Both the position numbers and the translations under genes were made by a program. The notes under the pieces are model-generated. The model was not told the origin of the DNA, did no database searches, and worked only from the letters and a program-made list of their open reading frames with translations. 64,000 nt of DNA from Isoetes taiwanensis (Eukaryota; Streptophyta; Lycopodiopsida; Isoetales; Isoetaceae): NCBI GenBank assembly GCA_021234155.1, contig JAJEKV010000430.1:79206-143205 (forward strand), written 5' to 3'. Positions within the stretch are counted from its first letter, which is position 1, and every line of letters begins with the position of its first letter. Below, piece after piece: positions 1 through 12,500 of the stretch.

Positions 1-278
1 AAACCACACAGAATAGGAGGAGTTACCTTCAAATTACATGCCAATAGTAGTTAGAAGCAAGCAACCCTCCATGCCCTTGGCTAAGATTGAATATGTAGCA
101 AAATAACAGGGGGTTCCAAGGGGATTGGATATAGATGTAAAAATAACAATTCCTCAAACCATAGACTATATATCCCTAAAAGAATTGAATAGGTTATTAT
201 GAGCTTGAAATATTTGGTCTATTTTGAAGTAAAAGAGACCCAGAATCTACTTCTCGTAAGCATTATGTCAACCAGTTT
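1..278. other. Non-coding flank; right part belongs to the segmental duplication
   Basis: No credible gene is seen. From about 200 to 278 the sequence closely matches about 12640-12710 (both contain 'cttgaaatatttggtctatt'), so it is the left end of the tandemly duplicated unit that continues at 4057. Positions 1-200 have no match seen elsewhere in the window. Confidence 0.6.
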
Positions 279-645
279 ATTTTTTTTTTTTTTTTTTTTT
301 TTTTGGATAGCAAGAGTCAGTTTTACCATTAATTATAAAATCTCAGGTACATAGCATGTCCGTGCTTTATAAGGCAGCACATGAAAAAGTGAGAACACTT
401 GAGAGCATCATACTATGAATATGAGCTCAAGAATAACAAGCCTAACCAGAAATTTGCAGAGAGGTGGCAAATGCTAATAAGCCCAGAAGAAAAATGATCC
501 TCGGTGTGAATAGGTCCAAGAGATCTGACCAGAGTTGATGAGGGAGGCCACTTTGAGCTTGAGCTGCAAAACCACGCAAAAGGCAATCCTTCCAAACATA
601 AATAGATCAAGATTAGATAAGAGCAAGGGTGTGATTAACAGATGG

Positions 646-1396
646 CTATGGAAGAGGGATTCCATGATCAGTGAAGAAGCAATCATTGAAGTAGGCATTG
701 AAAGGGTCAGTCGATCCAAAGAAGTATTGGTTTGGGCCCCAATTATTGGAGTAAAAGAGCCTGAATTTATCTTTGTCCTCCAAGTAATATATCGGTAAGG
801 AGCCATCTGGATCAGCAATGAGTTTATGATTGTAGTACATGGTTCTGTATCTTGTCAGCTGCCTTATAGTGAGAATGAAGTGATGATGGGCCAAGAAAGC
901 CCAAAGGCAGTGGATCTGAACCACTTCCCTGCAAAAGGTAGATGCCCAAAGGTCTTCACTTTCCTTCAGATATCTCATGCGTCCCCTTTTCATAAGAAAC
1001 GACTCCATAGATGTTGCAATATCATTTTTCATGACTGAATCCACTGGGTGCTGGCTGAATGGCGAGCTGTCATCGAATTTTCTTGCTCCCTCCCCACGCA
1101 GGAAGTCAAGATATTCTAGTTTCATCAGAAAATAAAACATTAGAATCTACAATGTTTAAATTGGAAGCAAATAAATTATAAAATCCCCTGTAAGCTCCAT
1201 GAAGCTCCCATTTCCTGTCATGATTAGTTCCAACTTTATTCTTATGAGCAGTAGCAATAGTTTCAAAGTCAAATTGGAAGTTCATTTTGATCCAGAAAAC
1301 TGAAGGTCTATTTTTCCCATGTAACACCGCACGATTCCTAGCCTTCCAAATATTCCAAAGGGCAATGAAAACAATTATTATTAAAGGTGTCACCAT
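646..1396 (-). pseudogene. LINE ORF2 C-terminal tail, frame-shifted
   Basis: Two overlapping minus-strand frames (1106-1396 and 646-1140) continue the LINE ORF2 after the break near 1390. The first starts with WNIWKARNRAVLHG, a pattern common just after the zf-RVT region in plant LINEs. The second has no recognised domain. The stretch 305-645, between these frames and the poly(A) tail, is the LINE 3' untranslated region. Confidence 0.6.
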
Positions 1397-3308
1397 TTTG
1401 GATCAAGGATAGCAAATTTCCATCATAATGAATACCAAATTTTCCAGCAATCCAATTCCAAAAACTATTCAGTTTGGTGCAGCTAAAGATGTGACACATA
1501 TCTTCAATATCATTGCATCCCAAAGGGCAGTCTGGCATGATATTAGGATATTTTTTGGAAAGGGATTGTAAGTTACTTAAACTGCCATTAGCAATAAGCC
1601 ATATACAGTAGGAAATTTTGGGAGGGCAGTAAGAGTCCCAGACATTCTTGAAGAGATCTCTTAGCTGAGTAAGATTGATACCCCATTTGGTCATTGCCTT
1701 AATATTAGTAGGATCATGGGAAAGGCACTTATAAATATCTCTCACTTTATAATCAAACTTGCCATTGAGAGACCAATCACCTTTTCCTGAGTTAGGAGAA
1801 AGATTTGCCAAATAAGGCTTGATAAGGAGATATACTTTCCTGTCAGAAGATGTACCTCTGATGATATTTTTAAGAGCAGTCCAAGAAATCAGCCTATCAC
1901 CATTGAAAAGATCTTTAATGTAGAACAGACCAGCATCATGCCATTTCTTGCAAATCCTGGGGTGTTTGATTGCCAGAACATTGGAATTATGATTAAGAAA
2001 GATAGGATTCCAGAAAATAGGCATATCAGAGTGCAAATGATCAGATGAAATGAATTGAAAGTGGGGGGAAATAGAATTCCAAGCCTTAATCAGATTATTC
2101 ATCAAAGGAGAGATATTAGGAGCAGATTTCAGATGAGTAAAGGCTGAATTTGGCAACAGATGATGAACAGATGGGTGACCAGAAGGATGACTAAGATTGA
2201 TCCAGTATCTGATGAACTTATGAGCAGGAGATTGGCTACCATAAATGGCTTTCCAAACAAATTTACCTGCAAGAGATTGAGCTTGAAGAAAAAGGTCCTT
2301 ACAGCCAAGACCACCTGCTATTTTAGTCTTGCAGATAGAGCTCCAATTGACCAAATGACTGCCTTTCCAAATAAAGTTTCTGATGATTTTTTGGAGCTCA
2401 AGATAAATGCACTTAGGAGCAATTAGAGCAGTTGAGAAGTAGACATGAGAGCTAGCAAGAACCGAATTTGCAATGATAGTTCTACCTGCTAGAGTGAGAT
2501 AATTCCCATAATTATTCAGCTTTTTCTTAATTCTCTGAAGGATAGGATCCCAAAGCCCTTTCAAGCTCTGATTTATAGATAGAGGCATCCCTAAAAGCTT
2601 AGTGGCTTGACCCACAGGGAGAACATTAATATCAAGAACCTGCTGATGAGGAAGATCACCAATAATTAAGCTCTTATTGACATTAAGATAAATACCAGAA
2701 GCAGCTGAAAATTGATGTATGACTTTAAGGAAGCAGTCAATATTGGCCAAATCAGCTTCTAGGAAGGAGAAAGTATCATCAGCATATTGAAGCATGGTAA
2801 GATATTCATCTGAGTTGGGGAGCTTGAGTCCATTAATCAAGCCATTTTCCTGGTAGTAGGTGATGACTTTTGTAAGCAATTCAGCTGCAACTAGAAAAAG
2901 GTAAGGAGCAAGAGGACATCCTTGCCTAACTCCACAAGATAAAGAGAAAAAACCAGAGGGCACACCATTTATAAGCACAGCTGATTTGGATCTGAGATTA
3001 AGCCCAAGGATGAGATTAATGAGCTTAGGATGAAAACCAAGTTTGACCATAGCAAATTCAAGAAAATCCCATCTGACCGAGTCAAAGGCTCTCTTGAAGT
3101 CCAGTTTAAGTAAAATGCAATTCTGGTTTGAAATTTTGTTCCAATGTAAACCCTCCATAGCTGCCACATAATTATCCGTAATGTATCTCTTGGGTAGAAA
3201 AGTCGACCGATTGGGACCGATGTTCCTTTGAAGATAGCTATTAATTACGAGAGCAATAATCTTGGCACAAAGCTTATAGGAAGTATTAGTGAGAGAGATA
3301 GGTCTCAA
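1338..3308 (-). pseudogene. LINE reverse transcriptase (ORF2 fragment)
   Basis: The 656-codon frame begins inside the RT domain with RPISLTN and continues through the motifs KLDFKRAFDSV, GVRQGCPLAPYLF and LQYADDT, with the catalytic YADD intact. The C-terminal third has the zf-RVT-like pattern (PPKISYCIWLIANG, then CPLGCNDIEDMCHIFSC). In life it would copy LINE RNA at a nicked target. The frame breaks twice. Near 1390 the continuation WNIWKARNRAVLHG appears in another frame. Upstream of 3308 the N-terminal RT part is also frame-shifted. It is therefore not functional as it stands. Family assignment to L1-like plant LINEs rests on these motifs. Confidence 0.92.
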
Positions 3309-4056
3309 TCTTGAAATTTATTTGGATGATCAATTTTGGGATCAAAGCTATGAATCCACTTGGCAATAGAAGTTCGAAGGCAATCATTATTCCGAAGTCA
3401 TGGACCATGGAAGTAATATCATCTTTAAGGATATCTAACTTGACATAAAACTTCGGTGGCAGCCCATCGGGGACCAGGGGGATTTTCCCTTACTGAGAGA
3501 AGAAAGGGTAGTTAGGATCTCATTCTGGGAAGGAGGGTCACTTATAGTAGCATTCATAACTTCAGCACTAGAGCAGCTGGTAGGATATTATTGACCAGAT
3601 TTTTGAAGTCAGTTGCCTTGGCCATGTCAGGAATAGGTTTGCTCATAAAAATATCCATATATTTGTCTCTGAAGAAAGAAGAGATGTCAGAGTGAGAAGA
3701 GTATTTTTCCCCATTATCATCCTCAACTTCAATTTATAGAGTTTGAAAGCACCCTACTTTTAGCTACCCCGAAGAAGAACTTTGAGCCGTAATCCATGTG
3801 GTTGGTGTATTTGATTTTACATCTGATGGCCGATCCTTTAGCTTCCATCTCCTCAATGTTTTTAATCTTCCTTTCTAAAACCTCCTCTCCTATTTGCAGG
3901 TTTAAATTTGTTGGATCTTGCTGAAGTAAAGATCTGATTTCCTTCATGAGCATGAGAAGTTGATTTTTTTCCATTTCGCATTGAAGATGCCTATCTTTAG
4001 ACCATTTCTTAATCCAAGACTTGATAGCTTTGATTTTAGAATAGAACTGATTTTTC
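3309..4056 (-). pseudogene. LINE linker and start of RT, broken
   Basis: A frame at 3729-4056 has charged helical sequence followed by MDYGSKFFFGVAKSR, matching the 'EGD.NTKFF...K.R' linker just upstream of RT in plant L1 elements. The rest, 3309-3728, has RT-start-like sequence with several frame breaks. The element ends here without endonuclease. Confidence 0.65.
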
Positions 4057-5332
4057 ACCTTTTATGTCAAATTGCTAAACATCATGTAGTCATCCTACAG
4101 GTAATTCAACACCAAGGGAATCATCTTCTAAGTCCTCAAACATAGATTCCTTCACTTTGAAAGTAAATCAAACGACATTATATAGCTCAAATATTAGAGA
4201 GAGATCGAACAATGCAGGGTGGCCTCAATCCTAAGAAAACAAGGTTGTCTAGTTGAGTGTAATAGGCACGATTAGCTACATGAAATAAAAAAATAGCAAT
4301 TGAACCAATATTTTACCATTCATATACCAATCTCCTTTCAAATTTTGCAAATGAGGCACAATGGTGAATTCATGTCTACTTTGCCATATTCAATTTGTCC
4401 ACAACCATCAAGACCTGCTCAATCAAATTAAAATCATAAGTAGTTCTAAATGCCGCTACCTCCCTCCAAAACAAAGTGGGGCATCCACAACATCAACTAT
4501 AACTATTGTTGCTTTCACATTATAACACAAACTCCTAAAGCATACCAATGCCTTGCCATAAAATCATTTCAGTAAAAGTATCATATAAACAAAGAGAACA
4601 TACTGTCACATACACAATTGAACATCTTATATCAAATTCGTAATCTTTGGCAGTGGTTTCTTATCTTTACCAATAAACTTTAAAGAGTCTATATCAACCT
4701 TGCCCCCACCAAGCCACATTGTTTATTCTGGCCAACAATGAAACAACCACCTCTATAAATTGTTACTAGAGCCCGGCAATGCCGGGCACCATATAACTAG
4801 TAGCAATTATTTCATGTTTCAAAAACTGGCCTCATTTGGTCCAGAAGATATACAGTGCAAAGATTGCAGATGGATGTAATATTGTTGGAGTTTTAATTGG
4901 TCTTTTGACATGGTTGGAAATCTTTTCCAAAATATTCAATTAGCAATAAACATAGAGATACATATAAGTTCTTCATAGAATAAAAACAATTCGCTATGCC
5001 CTTAGAGAACTACAAACCCTGCTACATTTGTGAAATAAGGATAATAGATCTGAAAAAAATTATAAAAGTTTGTAAAATAAGAATATATGTGAAAAAGAAC
5101 ATCTAAAGGAAGCAACTGCTAATACTCTTCAATTTAAACTCCAATTCAACAATATGCCCTAATGAAAAGGGCAGCATTATTCTACTACAATAGAAACAGC
5201 TACGCCAGGCAATTTTGCTAGTACAATAGAAAGTAGGATTTATGTAGTCATTTTCCTAAACACCTAGGATCTCTAATCCTAGAAATCCGATGATTAAGAC
5301 TGACACCTAAGCTAGATTCTTGCTAGGATGCA
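4057..5332. repeat. Segmental duplication unit, copy 1 (non-coding part)
   Basis: Almost identical to about 12722-14045, apart from small indels. The sub-block from about 4780 onward (containing 'caccatataactagtagcaa') is also present near 7840, 13450 and 15470. It lies downstream of each family B gene copy. No gene was recognised in it. Confidence 0.85.
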
Positions 5333-5962
5333 TCATATTCTAAAACATCCTAGTATGCAAATTCCGACCAAAAAAAAAGGGGACCTCAAGAAGGGACGTT
5401 TGGCGTTGATAGAATTAACAAACTGGGACACAGGTACTGGGTTAGCAGTTGCTAGCTCATGTGCATTGGCTACCACTACTGGACTCAAGATCATATAGTT
5501 GTAGCTCATCATTTCAATGTTCTGCTTCTTTATGGTTGACTTGTCGTCAGTGTGCGTCTCCATGTTAACATAGCTCCAGAATATGGTTCCCACCAGATAA
5601 GGTTTACCGACAACATCTCCATTGATTCGATACACACTGTAGAGAGTCTTCTGCACCTTTTTCGAAGATGACGAGCCCATGCTCTCGATGGCAGTTTTGA
5701 TCATACTTGTAATTCCTGAAGCCACCTCCAAGGTATTTGATGCACCCATTATGGGCTCAACAGACTGGATGAAACCAGAAATTGTATTGAGGAGAGGCGC
5801 GCAGTCGATGGAGTTGTGCTCATAGGAGTCACGTTGAGATTTCTCAAGGGACAAGTAGGCACCATACATTGAAAGCTCTCTCAGAAACAAGTCGAAGCCT
5901 TTGGCTTCCCGCCGTGGAGAACCGGTAGGGTGAGTTGGGCACGCACTTACACTCGCCATCAT
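5333..5962 (-). CDS. Uncharacterised family B protein, copy 1 (most intact)
   Basis: A 209-codon frame starting MMASV. I do not recognise the family. The second Met aligns with the MASV/MVSV start of the other copies. The N-terminal half is helical-looking (GFDLFLRELSMYGAYLSLEKSQRD), followed by the ITSMIKTAIESMG segment, a middle with VVGKPYLVG, and the C-terminal blocks MMSYNYMILSPVV and VSQFVNSINA. These blocks align in order with family A at 26452-26997, so A and B are distant paralogues. No signal peptide, membrane segment or catalytic motif was recognised. A splice-acceptor-like 'tttttcag' lies just upstream of the Met codons, so an upstream exon may exist. The last 20 or so residues differ from the other copies. 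Expression is unproven. Confidence 0.55.
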   Translation of the reverse strand: MMASVSACPTHPTGSPRREAKGFDLFLRELSMYGAYLSLEKSQRDSYEHNSIDCAPLLNTISGFIQSVEPIMGASNTLEVASGITSMIKTAIESMGSSSSKKVQKTLYSVYRINGDVVGKPYLVGTIFWSYVNMETHTDDKSTIKKQNIEMMSYNYMILSPVVVANAHELATANPVPVSQFVNSINAKRPFLRSPFFLVGICILGCFRI

Positions 5963-6308
5963 TTGTCTTTGCTGAAAAATGTAGAAATAACATTCTCATG
6001 ATATTTCTCAAGGGTAGCCCTTAAGGACGAAAAGTTCGTCAAAAGGCTATTTTTAAGGGTATTGAGAAATTTTGACGCTATGGTTTAGTAGGGCCCGTTA
6101 TAAATGAAAAAAATAAAATTAGCCAGCATTTCTACAAACAAATCTCACTCCACTTGAAAATTTGCCACATCCACTAAGCGTCATAACTATGGGTTCGCCT
6201 TATCCTCTGCCCTCCTTCTCGAAGATTTCTTAAGGAATCGCCTAATATTCTAGGCTTTCTTCATAACCTAATCTATTCTCCATATCTATCCAGGTATATA
6301 TGATAATC
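5963..6308. repeat. Family B upstream region, copy 1
   Basis: Matches 14635-14966 closely and contains an acceptor-like 'tttttcag' just before the family B start on the minus strand. No open frame is supported. It is probably leader or intron plus promoter of the family B gene. Confidence 0.55.
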
Positions 6309-7382
6309 CCATCGATCTGAGACATCGGATCGACATTCTAGAATGGGGCGAGCATGCATGTCTTGCATGCATGCATGCAGCGCATGCCCTTTCTGGTTGG
6401 GAGTTCGCTATTTTAGGCGCGGTTCTGCATCAACGTCTCATCGGCGCCTCCTCTTCTCTCAACAGTACCTTAGTTATTCTCTTTGATTTGTTTCCGGGCA
6501 TGGGAGGGGCTTCTTCCTGCTTGGTTTGGCCCATTTGGCGTTTCTTTCATGTTGTGGCATGTCCTTTCGGCCTTGGCTCTTCTTTAGCCTTCATCCCGTG
6601 ACCTTAGCCCTCGATTCTAGTTTGTTAAGGAAGTTCTCCGGTATTTGGACGGTTTTATTTTGTTTTCATGCGAGCCCCATTCTAGAATCCCATCGATCCG
6701 AGACATCGGATCGACATTCTAGAATAGGCGAGCATGCATGTCTTGCATGCATGCATGCATGATGCCCTTCTACGGTTGGGGAGTTCGCTATTTTAGGCGC
6801 GGTTAAGCATCAACGTCTCATCGGGCTTCCTCTTCTCTCAAGAAGATTACCTTATTCTCTTTGAACCCACCTCCCCTTCTTTGTTTATTGTATTTGTCGC
6901 CCGCACGCGTGACCAGCCCTCTATTTGAAGAGGTTTTTGTTTTTGTCGCGGCACGCTGCGTGATCAGCCCTCCACTCGGGAGGTTTGTGTTGTCCCTGTT
7001 TTTGTTGTGTTGGTGATGTGCTTGGGTGGGTTGGCGGCGGCATCTGTTTTCGACTTCTCCATGCGTGGGTTTTGGGAGCGATTTCTATGCCTTTACGTTT
7101 GTCCAAGCCCTTGCCGAAGGCTTATCACTAGGGTTTTCCTCGAAAACCAAAGGGGGGGTTTTTAATCCCGCGTGATAAGCTTTTCGGCAGTACACCAACC
7201 ACACATCTATTAGCATTGTATTTTTGGGGTCCAAATGATATAATTGGATTTTCCTTTATTTTTCGTGGGTAGTTCGTGATGTGTGGCTACCCACTGGCCC
7301 ACCATTGTAGAAAATCTGGAGATGAATGAGAAGCCTATCTATCGGGCGGTTTGTTGGTTTCATCACGAGCCCCATTCTAGAA
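6309..7382. mobile_element. Two tandem related inverted-repeat insertions, unclassified
   Basis: Absent from the paralogous site at 14966/14967, where the flanks read straight through. It has two parts, about 6309-6686 and 6687-7382. Both begin with CCCATCGATC, then a hairpin (GATCCGA-GACA-TCGGATC at about 6694-6711; one mismatch in the first copy), then the palindrome ATTCTAGAAT and a GCATGC-rich stretch. Both end with GAGCCCCATTCTAGAAT, which is inverse to the ATTCTAGAATGGGGC near the start. The trinucleotide AAT stands at each junction. No transposase is encoded. Confidence 0.6.
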
Positions 7383-8411
7383 TTTTAAGAGTTATTTTTG
7401 TAGCTATTGTGTTTCAAATAATTTTAAGGATGCACTGGAGAGCATTTTTTTACAGACCTCCCTTTTAATAGATTTGTTTTATCTACAAGGATAAGCCACA
7501 TTCTCATTTGCAAAGGTTAAGTTGTGGTATTGCATCATGCAACTACAGTTATAATGTCTTTGTGTCCTTGATTAAATATGGATGCCAGTGAATAAAATTT
7601 CACCACAGAAATTGCACTTGGAAAATAAAGACACTTAAATCTTGGCAAAATAATATTGGCCATGATTCGCCTAGATTTCTATAAAAAACATTCATGTCTA
7701 GAAAACATTCGCCAGCATAACTAATCTTGCAACTCTATTATTTGCCTGACCTTCTAAATTATGCTTAGACGAATTTGGCCTTAAGGGCAACTCTATTCTC
7801 ATCCGAGAATACTGTGGCACCATACGTTGAAAGCAATGTCGGGCACCATATAACTAGTAGCAATTATTTCATGTTTCAAAAACTGGCCTCATTTAGTCCA
7901 AGAGATATCTGGCAAAGATTGCGGATATGGGTGTAATATTGGAGTTTTAATTGGTCTTTTGACATGGTTGGAAATCTTTTCCAAAATATTCAATTAGCAA
8001 TAAACATAACATATAAGTTCATCATAGAATAAAAACAATTTGCTATGCCCTTAGAGAACTATAAACCCTAGTACATTTGTGAAATAAGGATAATAGATCT
8101 GCAAAGAAAAATATAAAAGTTTGTAAAATAAGAATATAGTAGATGTGAAAAAGAACATCTAAAGGAAGCAACTGCTAATACTCTTCAATTTAAACTCCAA
8201 TTTAACAATATGCCCTAATGACAAGGGCAGCAACGCTTTGACAGTTGTTCTACTACAATAGAAAGAACTACGCTGGGCAATTTTTCTAGTACAATAGAAA
8301 GTAGGATTTATGTAGTCATTTTCCTAAACACCTAGGATCTCTAATCATAGAAACCCAATGATTAAGACTGACACCTAAGCTAGATTCTTGCTAAAACGCA
8401 TCATAACAAAA
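7383..8411. repeat. Segmental duplication unit, continuation of copy 1
   Basis: Collinear with 14967-16005 with high identity, including the block also found downstream of family B copies at 4780 and 13450. No gene recognised. It ends where the TIR element begins. Confidence 0.8.
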
Positions 8412-11400
8412 AACAAGATTGCGTATTAAACGGGAGCAAATCATTGAAACGGGAGCAAAAGGAATATTCCTCAAAGATTCCCTTTTTTTCCAAAAAAAGC
8501 TAAAATGAGGTAAAAATTTTATTTTGGGTATAAATTTGCATTTTGACCCCAAAAAAATCACTTTTTTTTTGTGCAAAGAGAAAATTGACTATGTCAAAGT
8601 GCGAGTTTTCCTAACAGGTTAAATTTATCCAAGTGTGTTTTTTAGACAAAACCACTAATTTAAGTGTCGTCCTACACAACATTTTGTTAGCTTGGATTGT
8701 ATTCGGAAAAGCGTACTTTTAGGTTATGATGTGTCCTTTTTAATAATATAATATTTTAAAGTACCAAAATTGTATTCGGAAATACACTTTTTGCTATTCG
8801 AGGATAATGAAGTGTATTAGGAATACACTTTTGGTTTTGTTTAAAATCAAAGTGTATTCGGAATACACTTTTGATGTACAAGTTCAGAGAGTCAACAGTA
8901 ATCTTGCAATTTTCCAAGTTTTTCGGGTTTTCAGCATTTTCAATGACCTTGCATTTTTTTTGTTCAATTAATATGAATGACTCTGCGATTTTATTTGTTT
9001 CTTTTATGTGGAATCTGGGGAACACCGTTCTAAATCTTTTGAAGGGATTAAAAGCGAAAATTTAACCAACAACAACTAGATTTTTTTTGGCATTGATGAC
9101 CTTTCATTTTTTTTTTTTTTTTTGTGTGGATCAGGGGTCATGGTTTTAAAAATAAAGGGATATTGATTTTTTTGTTCTAAAGTCAGGGATACTGGGTTTT
9201 GGTTCAAAATGATAAGTGGGAAATGTATTCCGGAATACACTTTGTATTCCGGAATACGTTTTGATGTTTTTTTTTCACGCCTTTGCTCAAGGCGATCACT
9301 CTTTGTAGACCCCCGGGGGATGCACTTAGTAATAAAAGGGTATGGGCGTTGAAGTGTGCCCAAAAACATCCCTAGTATGGATCTTGGAAGCTAATTTAAC
9401 CCTAAAAGTATATATTTTGCCCCAGGATAATGGCAAAAAAACCCCTAATGGTAAGTATACAAATCTTGAATGGTAAAAAAAACCCCTTTCTTGCATGCAC
9501 ATGTCCCGTTCGCAAAGAACGAATTTAGGGTGTAGACCTCGGCTACCATTTTCATGGATCTTGGCCTTGTCATTGTTGGGATCATGATTAAGCTATGGCG
9601 CTAAAGATAGTTTTCAAAGTTCGTTTCAAGTTTAGGGTTTTGACGGTTTAGTTTACTTCCGGGATCATGGCACGAAGAGAGAGATGGGTTGGGCGTAGGA
9701 TGGTTTTTGGAGGAAGAGCAAGAGCCATGACGGGTTTTGGTAGAAGGTGAGGTGCTTGACCGCACCGATTGAACTTTTTGGTTGTTAGGGGTTTTGGTTG
9801 CATCGATTTAGAGGTTTGCTCCATTTGACCTTCATTATGCAGATGGTCTCAAATGGGAGAGATGGTAGCTGGATATAAAATTTCTCAGGTACAATCCTCT
9901 GAAAGCACTAGATTAACAGGCTTTTGGTATTCTGACATTGGTATGAAAAGTCTTGGAATAAGAATTCTGTTTATGTTCAGCTGTTGTGAACATGTTATTT
10001 TCTTCAAAGGAAAGCTTTTGATTATTAGAGTCGGAAGCCTGTGTTTGTGGTCCGGCTTATATGATTACCCTCGACTTTCATGCACCGATACCATTCTATG
10101 TAGTTAAATAAATGTGTCGGATATAAGGGTCTAACAAGCTCTTACTTTGGCGAGGTTAAAATGAAGTTTTTCTATGTAGGACGAAATGCACAAGTTGTTC
10201 TTTGAGAGTCAGAATAAATTGAGCGGTTTATCACCTACATGTGAATACTTAAAGGCTAAAAGCATGCATGAAAATCACGAAGCCTAAAAGAGGCATGAAA
10301 TGCGCGTTGTGTTGCGTGCATGCAAGGTCCTTATTTTGCGAGATAAAAGAGGTAAATATAAGTCTGGTTTTGAAGCTTACAGGGCATGTGGATCTAAACT
10401 AAAATAGGATGCCCATACACCAGCTTGTACAAAACTGGCTGCTACAAAGGTGCATATAATTCGTGAATTTGTGGTTCAAGTTCCATTCGAGCAAAGACAA
10501 GAGAGATCTTGGACTAAAAGACTAGGTGCCAAATGTTGCAGACCATGTATTCTGATTGTGCTTTTTCATTTCACCGATTCTTGAGTTACAGCGATAGTTA
10601 TATGTTGTGTTTTTTCATCACATTAAACCATATCGGCACATGAAGTGTTACATATGTCCTCTTGTTTTTTAAGCAAGTTGGTTGCATATTTGCACACACT
10701 TGGCAAAGGGCGCATCAAGTTTTATACGCTTTTAAGTTTATATCGGACTAAACCATTTCGTTTTATGCATGCATTGCTTATGAAGTGATCTTTACATATT
10801 CTGAATTTTAAGCGTGGCCTTGTTTATGTTCTTAAAGAGTAATGACATAGAGCTGCATGCTTATTGAGAAAGCAACATTTAATGGATAATCTAATCTGGT
10901 ATCGGACTACAAGAAAATTGTTCATGTAGCATTTTTGGAAAAACCACTGTGGTATAGGACGATGGATTAAATTGGAACATTGCATTGCTTGGCACTTAGG
11001 TGCAAGAACTTAAGGCATTAAGGTATGTAGTTGCTTTTGCATGTATGTCTTGAGGGGTGTGGACCATTGGGCAAGCAATATGAGAGATTCAAAAGGAAAA
11101 ACGTCGCTAATGTTTGCAATTGACATGGGAAAAATTGGGATTGAGACTAAAAGATAATTACCAGACCGTAGATGATGGACAAATTGTACTAGGTGCTATC
11201 TTGCATATGTTGATCTAGAAATTTTAAAACATATTTAGAGCATGAACATGAGAAAGCAAGTACCAATCAAGTCTTCTAGGCTTGATATAAATGGATAGTA
11301 CAATGAAGGGATCAACCAAGGTTAACGTATGTCCCAACATGCTTTGTCTTGGTTAGTAAATGCAATATATCTCCCTTGTTTTGTATCTTGGGAAAAAATG

Positions 11401-11980
11401 ACTACCACACTATTGTATTCTGGAATAGCATAAGAGTGCAAGGTCCTATTCCGGAATAGCATAAGAGTGCACATGCAACCAACAATCCTATTAATGCGGA
11501 ATAGCATAGAAATTCCAGAAAACACCGATTAGTTTTTTAGATGATTTCGCATGCTATGGTGCTTTTACTTCATTTCACACTAGAAAACTTTTTATTTTTT
11601 ACAACTTTTTCGCACCTTGCACTTTTCATGCGGTGCTCGTAATTTAACTTGTGATCTATAAAATCACCTTTTTTGTCTTGTGTTGCCAATTCATCGATTG
11701 GCAAAAGAAATAAATGTTGTTGAAATAGCGTATATAAAATCGCAATCACCATGATGTTTTGAACATAACCCTAAAAACTGCTATTTCAAGTGGTTGACAT
11801 GTTGACCTAGTGGTAATTTTTTTTTTTTTTTTGGGGCTAAAATAACACATATTAAATTGTAATCACCACGATTTTTTGGCCTAAACCCCAAAAAGGGCCA
11901 TTTCAAATAATTAATATGATTTTAGAAGGAAATCTTCAAACGGGAGTGCTGCAACACTCCGTTTAATATGCAACCTTGTT
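8412..11980. mobile_element. Non-autonomous DNA transposon with 25-bp terminal inverted repeats
   Basis: The left end AACAAGATTGCGTATTAAAC (8412-8431, continuing to 8436) is the inverse of the right end ...GTTTAATATGCAACCTTGTT (11957-11980) with a few mismatches. It interrupts a block that is continuous at about 5345-5400 and 14025-14060; some unit sequence is missing at the left flank and A-runs flank both ends. The subterminal regions carry many copies of the palindrome GTATTCCGGAATAC and variants (about 8768-8870, 9225-9265, 11412-11460, 11495-11515). No transposase-like frame was found in 3.57 kb. The superfamily is not assigned. Confidence 0.7.
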
Positions 11981-11984
11981 AAAA

Positions 11985-12500
11985 AAAAGGGGACCTCAAG
12001 AAGGGACGTTGGCGTTGATAGAATTAACAAACTGGGACACAGGTACTGCGGTAGCATCTCCTAGAGCATGTGCATTGGCTACCACTACTGGACTCAAGAT
12101 CATATATTTGTAGCTCATCATTTCAATGTTTTGCTTCTTTACGGTTGACTTGCCGCCAGTGTGCGTCTCCATGCTCCATGTTAGGAGGATCTCCGGTGAC
12201 CTTTTCGAAGATGGCGAGCCCATGCTCTCGATGGCAGTTTTGATCATACTTGTAATTCCTGAAGCCACCTCAAGGCATTTGATGCACCCATTATGGACTC
12301 AACAGAGTGGATGAAACCAGAATTTGTCTTGAGGAGGAGAGGCAGCAATCGATGGAGTTGTGCTCATAAGAGTCACGTTGAGATTTCTCAAGGGACAAGT
12401 AGGGACCATACCTTGAAAGTGCTCAGAAATGAGTGAAGCCTTGGGCTTCTGCCAAGAGAACTGGTAGGCGAGTTGGGCACGAGGCGAGTTGGGGTACGAT
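11985..12500 (-). pseudogene. Family B copy 2, degraded
   Basis: The C-terminal half is readable (ITSMIKTAIESMG, MMSYKYMILSPVV, VSQFVNSINA in the frame 11996-12268). The N-terminal half (12270-12500) still matches copy 1 but with frame breaks. About 40 residues in the middle are deleted relative to copy 1, a deletion shared with the copy at 16012, so these two derive from a common ancestor. Confidence 0.75.

Larger units (their letters stand above)
279..4056 (-). mobile_element. 5'-truncated L1-type LINE, antisense
   Basis: A non-LTR retrotransposon lies on the minus strand. A run of about 26 T at 279-304 is its poly(A) tail. It encodes a LINE reverse transcriptase with a C-terminal zf-RVT-like region. 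Its limits come from comparison with the duplicated unit near 12700-12735, which is uninterrupted at the same place, so the insertion is about 3.8 kb. No ORF1 or endonuclease domain is seen: the 5' end lies in the linker before the RT domain, typical of 5' truncation during target-primed reverse transcription. A few unit bases are lost at the junction and no clear target duplication was found. Confidence 0.9.

Noticed and set aside
11800-11835. SINE-like A box ('gacctagtggtaa') followed by a T run
   Set aside because: No B box follows, and it lies inside the TIR element; the similarity is too short.
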